Assembly: GCA_023459335.1 (NCBI GenBank)
Contig: JAEWUO010000020.1
Location: forward strand, 1-64,000
DNA from: Bacillota bacterium
Lineage (GTDB): Bacteria > Bacillota > Clostridia > Christensenellales > CAG-138
Direction of reading: 5' to 3'
DNA: 64,000 nucleotides
A program made the position numbers and the translations under genes. Below, in pieces: positions 61,136-64,000 of the stretch. The notes below the pieces were generated by a model that was not told where the DNA came from, searched no databases, and worked only from the letters and a program-made list of their open reading frames with translations. The number at the start of each line of letters is the position of its first letter. Position 1 is the stretch's first letter.

Positions 61136-61182
61136 CCTGCTATCCTCCCGTTGGGTTCATTGTATCTGCCAAACAAAATTAA

Positions 61183-62004
61183 TCAAAAACACAGTTTGGA
61201 ACGCGCGGCGAAGTCGCGCACCAGGGAAAGGCTTTCGTACAGTACGGGTATCTCCGTGTACATATCGCTGTATACCTCCACAAACGCGGGACCCGCATAT
61301 CCTTTCTCGGCAAGCAGGTTGAACATGCCGATAAAATCGCATTCTCCGAAGCCGGGCATCTGATAACGCACGCTGCCTGTCGGAAGTTTCTCCGCGTCGC
61401 AGAGGTGCACATTGACGATCTGCTCTCCGACCGCGCGGATGTAGTCTTCCGGGTCATAACCGCTGCGCACGGCCTGCTTGACGTCCAGCGTGTGTTTTAT
61501 TCTCCCGCCTGTGACGTCCCGCAGGCGCACACCGAATTCCGGCTCGTTGAAGATGCACCAACTGACGTTTTCAAGCGTGAGCTGAATACCGTAATCTGCG
61601 GCGAGCGCGGTCAAATCGACAAGAATCGGCGCGATTCGGATCAGCTCGATATTCTTCACGCCGCCGAACAGACGCGCGGGGCCATGCATGACATAGCAGT
61701 GCGCGCCGAGGCGTTTTCCGGTTGAAAGCACGCGTTCGAAGAGCCTGAGCGCATCCGCACGCTGGCGCGGATGAATAGAGAAGAGCTGCGGTTCGAACTG
61801 CATGCTCATCGGATGCACGCTGAATACGCGCGCATTCGCCTCGCTCAGACGCTCCGCAAGCAGATCGGCAAATGACGGTTCATATTCCATAAAAGTGTTG
61901 AGGAACAGTTCGCAAAGACCCACGCCATGCGCGCCGATGTCGAGAACCGCGTCCTCAATCTGAAGTTTATTAAAGTAACTCGCCGTCGAAAGCCCGATTT
62001 CCAT
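61183..62004 (-). CDS. Sugar phosphate isomerase/epimerase (AP endonuclease 2-like TIM barrel)
   Basis: 273 residues. Xylose-isomerase-like TIM barrel: N-terminal GLSTASYFNK, VFSVHPMSMQFEP, HCYVMHGPAR, LTLENVSWCIFNEPE (metal Glu), HTLDVKQAVRSG (Asp), VNVHLCDAEK (His) and a terminal FVEVYS. First gene of the operon with pgi, GNAT, pfkB and deoR, so a keto-aldose isomerase or epimerase role in sugar use is probable. Divergent from the DUF3810 gene, 114 bases apart. Confidence 0.85.
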   Translation of the reverse strand: MEIGLSTASYFNKLQIEDAVLDIGAHGVGLCELFLNTFMEYEPSFADLLAERLSEANARVFSVHPMSMQFEPQLFSIHPRQRADALRLFERVLSTGKRLGAHCYVMHGPARLFGGVKNIELIRIAPILVDLTALAADYGIQLTLENVSWCIFNEPEFGVRLRDVTGGRIKHTLDVKQAVRSGYDPEDYIRAVGEQIVNVHLCDAEKLPTGSVRYQMPGFGECDFIGMFNLLAEKGYAGPAFVEVYSDMYTEIPVLYESLSLVRDFAARSKLCF

Positions 62005-62102
62005 AGAAAAACCTCACGGCATATTGTACCACGGTCAACGGGATTACGCCATACAAAACGGCGGAAACGACACACGCAGCGTATGGATTATGCCACAATC
62101 CG

Positions 62103-62111
62103 ATGGTATAA
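62103..62111 (+). promoter_or_regulatory. Extended -10 promoter abutting the DUF3810 start
   Basis: TGGTATAAT ends 7 bases before the ATG at 62119, so the transcript would start at or next to the start codon (leaderless). Confidence 0.5.
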
Positions 62112-62118
62112 TCGGCGC

Positions 62119-63312
62119 ATGACGACAATGAGCTCCAAGATATATCAACGAAAAACTGGCTGGAGAGGCGTGCTGATTCGTTTGTGCGCGGCGGTGATTC
62201 TGCTCCTTCTCGGCTTAAACTGGCCGAAATTGCTTTCGGGTGAAAGCGCGTGGATTGAACAGTATTACAGCGAAGGAATTTATCAGCCGATCCGCCGCGC
62301 GATTTCGGCGGTTACAAGCCTCGTTCCGTTTTCGATTGCTGAGTTGCTGTTCTATATCCTGACATTCGGTGCGATTGCTTTTCTGATCGTACGTTTGCTG
62401 CAAACTATTTTTCAGAAAGTACCGTTTCAGAGGTTTGCGGGCGCAATCGTAACGATTCTCCTGGCGACGGGTATCATCCTCAACCTGTTTTACGTCACCT
62501 GGGGATTCAATTATCTGCGCGAGCCGCTTTCCGCACGCATGGAGCTGGAGGTTAAACAGCGCCCCGTGGACGAACTGGAGGCGTTTGTATTAAAGACCGC
62601 GCGGGAAGCGAGCGCGCTGCGCGCAACACTTCACGAGGACGAAAACGGAGTGTTCGCCCCGGCGGAGAGTAACGCGCAGATATTCAATACGCTTCTGCAG
62701 GCCTATGCCACGCTTGCGCTGAAGCATCCGGTTTTTTCGCCGGACCCCACGCGCGCAAAGCAAATCATCTGGTCGCGCGGGCTCTCATGGCAGGGCATTT
62801 CGGGCATCTATATCGGGCTTACCGCGGAACCGAACGTCAACACGGATCAGCCGCCGATTCTGCTGTATCACGCCGCCGCGCATGAAATGGCGCACCAGAG
62901 CGGTATCGCGAGCGAAAACGAAGCGGAGTTCGCGTCCTATCTGGCGTGTCTCTCGTCAAGCGATCCAAACGTTCGTTACTCCGGGCTCGCATATGCGCTC
63001 ATCGTCTCCGGCAACGCGTTGTTCGACGCAGACAGCGAAAAATATCTCGCCGCGACAGAAACATACGGGGATGCGATATGGCGGGATTTTTTAGCATATA
63101 ACGATTATTGGGATGCGTTCGACGGAGAAGTGAAAGAGAGCGCGGACCGGCGAAACGACGCATACCTGAAGCACAACGAACAGCCGAGCGGAATTAAAAG
63201 CTATGGAGAATCAGTCGATTTGATGCTTGCGTACGATAATAAATTCGGTGATTCGCAGATGAATACCCTGCCGAACGAATCAAATACCGGATCTTCCGGG
63301 ATTACCAAATAA
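62119..63312 (+). CDS. DUF3810 membrane protein with HExxH motif
   Basis: 397 residues from the ATG at 62119 (next ATG 62128). Three N-terminal membrane helices (~20-38, 76-98, 110-132), then an extracytoplasmic domain with YHAAAHEMAHQSG (~251-263) followed by ENEAEFASYLA: an HExxH...E arrangement as in zinc metallopeptidases. DUF3810 is common in Clostridia, function unknown; the motif suggests a membrane-anchored metalloprotease. No Shine-Dalgarno is visible. The frame is open upstream to 61927, inside the divergent promoter region, and is not used. Confidence 0.85.
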   Translation: MTTMSSKIYQRKTGWRGVLIRLCAAVILLLLGLNWPKLLSGESAWIEQYYSEGIYQPIRRAISAVTSLVPFSIAELLFYILTFGAIAFLIVRLLQTIFQKVPFQRFAGAIVTILLATGIILNLFYVTWGFNYLREPLSARMELEVKQRPVDELEAFVLKTAREASALRATLHEDENGVFAPAESNAQIFNTLLQAYATLALKHPVFSPDPTRAKQIIWSRGLSWQGISGIYIGLTAEPNVNTDQPPILLYHAAAHEMAHQSGIASENEAEFASYLACLSSSDPNVRYSGLAYALIVSGNALFDADSEKYLAATETYGDAIWRDFLAYNDYWDAFDGEVKESADRRNDAYLKHNEQPSGIKSYGESVDLMLAYDNKFGDSQMNTLPNESNTGSSGITK

Positions 63313-63358
63313 ATATTTTGAAAGCATAAATATATTTCATATTTTTAGCCGTTTTGGG

Positions 63359-63387
63359 TTTACAAACCGACATTCATGATGTATGCT
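63359..63387 (+). promoter_or_regulatory. Promoter of the PLP-enzyme gene
   Basis: TTTACA (63359-63364), 17-base spacer, TATGCT (63382-63387). Confidence 0.5.
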
Positions 63388-63437
63388 GATAGCGGAAAAA
63401 CAGAAAAGATCGAATCTTATATGAGGAGAGAAATCCA

Positions 63438-64000
63438 ATGATCGACCTGACAAAAAACCGCGAAGGCCTGCGTCATAGCATCGACAGAGCGCGCGAAAAG
63501 GGCATTATCATACCGAAGATTTCCCAGATGCGCAACCCGAGTCTGATCCCTCGGAAAATTCAGGATCAGCTCACTCATGTCGGCCTTTGGGACATCAATC
63601 CGCTGAACCTGTTTCGCATCACCTGGCGCAACGAAGCGAAAGAATCCGGAGGGAAATACGGCGATGTCAACTTCATCGAAGTACCGTCCTCGCTTTCCGG
63701 CGTCAAGGCGCGCATCGTGATTTTGATCGGGAAGTGGTTTCCGACCGGCTGCCATAAGGTCGGCGCTTCCTTCGGTTGTCTGGTGCCGCGTCTCGTAACG
63801 GGGCAGTTCGATCCGACCTATCATAAAGCGGTCTGGCCGAGCACCGGCAACTACTGCCGCGGCGGCGCGTATAACTCTGCGCTTCTGGCGTGCGACTCCA
63901 TCGCGATCCTGCCGGCCGAGATGAGCAAGGAGCGTTTCGAGTGGCTTAAGACCGTCGCGGGTGAAATCATCGCGACGCCCGGCTGCGAGAGCAACGTCAA
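63438..64000 (+). CDS. PLP-dependent fold-type II enzyme, 5' part (cysteine/tryptophan synthase-like)
   Basis: The first 187 codons; the gene runs off the window. GGAGAG lies about 9 bases before the ATG. GCHKVGASFGCLVPRL contains the probable Schiff-base lysine and WPSTGNYCRGGAYNSALLA is the Asn/phosphate loop that holds PLP, as in cysteine synthase, threonine synthase and tryptophan synthase beta. The leading ~70 residues (QMRNPSLIP ... LNLFRITWRNE) are longer than in standard CysK. Substrate not predictable. Confidence 0.8.
   Translation, partial: MIDLTKNREGLRHSIDRAREKGIIIPKISQMRNPSLIPRKIQDQLTHVGLWDINPLNLFRITWRNEAKESGGKYGDVNFIEVPSSLSGVKARIVILIGKWFPTGCHKVGASFGCLVPRLVTGQFDPTYHKAVWPSTGNYCRGGAYNSALLACDSIAILPAEMSKERFEWLKTVAGEIIATPGCESNV

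Noticed and set aside
1..64000. CRISPR arrays, complete insertion sequences or prophage
   Set aside because: No regularly spaced repeats, transposase genes or phage structural genes were seen; the only mobile trace is the integrase remnant.

Overview
The window looks like the chromosome of a moderately high-GC anaerobic Firmicute of class Clostridia. Evidence: pyruvate:ferredoxin oxidoreductase, the TIGR03960/TIGR03936/RNase G/L21-Prp-L27 gene order, an N-terminally extended L27 with its Prp protease, a VanW protein, TM2/SHOCT and Tim44-like zinc-ribbon membrane proteins, and strong Shine-Dalgarno sites. A Christensenellales-like origin is possible, but I cannot place it with confidence. Most of the window is GC-rich; three stretches (about 1.1-2.3, 3.4-5.3 and 38.3-39.3 kb) are AT-rich and look acquired.

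Region by region. 0-6.7 kb: the tail of a SEC-C protein; a seven-tRNA array under a strong promoter; a small accessory region (tail-anchored hypothetical protein, integrase remnant, AraC/GyrI-type regulator, PIN protein overlapping a frameshifted ImmA/IrrE-like gene that has lost its zinc motif, a parS-like ParB site, a TM2 protein); then a two-tRNA unit whose tRNA-Gly 3' end and terminator are duplicated as a perfect 57-bp repeat. 6.7-12.3 kb: a selenium-handling cluster (YqeC, YqeB/EF2563, SelD, a convergent class-V cysteine desulfurase, YedE transporter, a TusA-only YedF-like protein, DUF3343). 12.4-17.4 kb: envelope proteins (Tim44-like, LRR lipoprotein, peptidoglycan-binding-like, VanW). 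17.5-22 kb: recX, NAD(P)HX repair enzyme, alanine racemase, amidohydrolase. 22-27.2 kb: radical SAM pair, RNase G and the L21-Prp-L27 operon. 27.3-34.8 kb: AlkZ-like protein, GH13 glucosidase, secreted SH3/EEP protein, a second LRR lipoprotein and another lipoprotein. 34.8-39.3 kb: GAPDH, GtrB-like glycosyltransferase, class II aldolase, and an AT-rich secreted protein. 39.3-46 kb: a P-type cation ATPase behind a yybP-ykoY (Mn2+) riboswitch, a YfcC transporter, a tail-anchored probable pseudokinase, a PAP2 phosphatase. 46-52 kb: tadA-truA-ecfT-ecfA2-ecfA1, an 8-oxoguanine-type deaminase and QueT, the ECF S-component for queuosine precursor. 52-56.7 kb: PFOR and an SGNH hydrolase. 56.8-62 kb: a leftward sugar operon (isomerase/epimerase, pgi, GNAT, PfkB kinase, DeoR regulator with a palindromic operator candidate). 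62-64 kb: a DUF3810 membrane protein with an HExxH motif and the start of a PLP fold-type II enzyme.

How they fit together. Central carbon flow is well represented (Pgi, PfkB kinase, aldolase, GAPDH, PFOR). Selenium genes point to selenophosphate supply for selenium-dependent molybdenum hydroxylases and/or selenocysteine or selenouridine, but selA, selB, tRNA-Sec and a hydroxylase are not in the window. The most unusual items are the frameshifted, motif-less ImmA/IrrE-like protein paired with a PIN protein (the junction is an A AAA AAG slippery site followed by a small hairpin), the 57-bp tRNA-Gly/terminator duplication, the parS-like site inside the AT-rich region, and several genes whose extended -10 element sits only 6-9 bases before the start codon.
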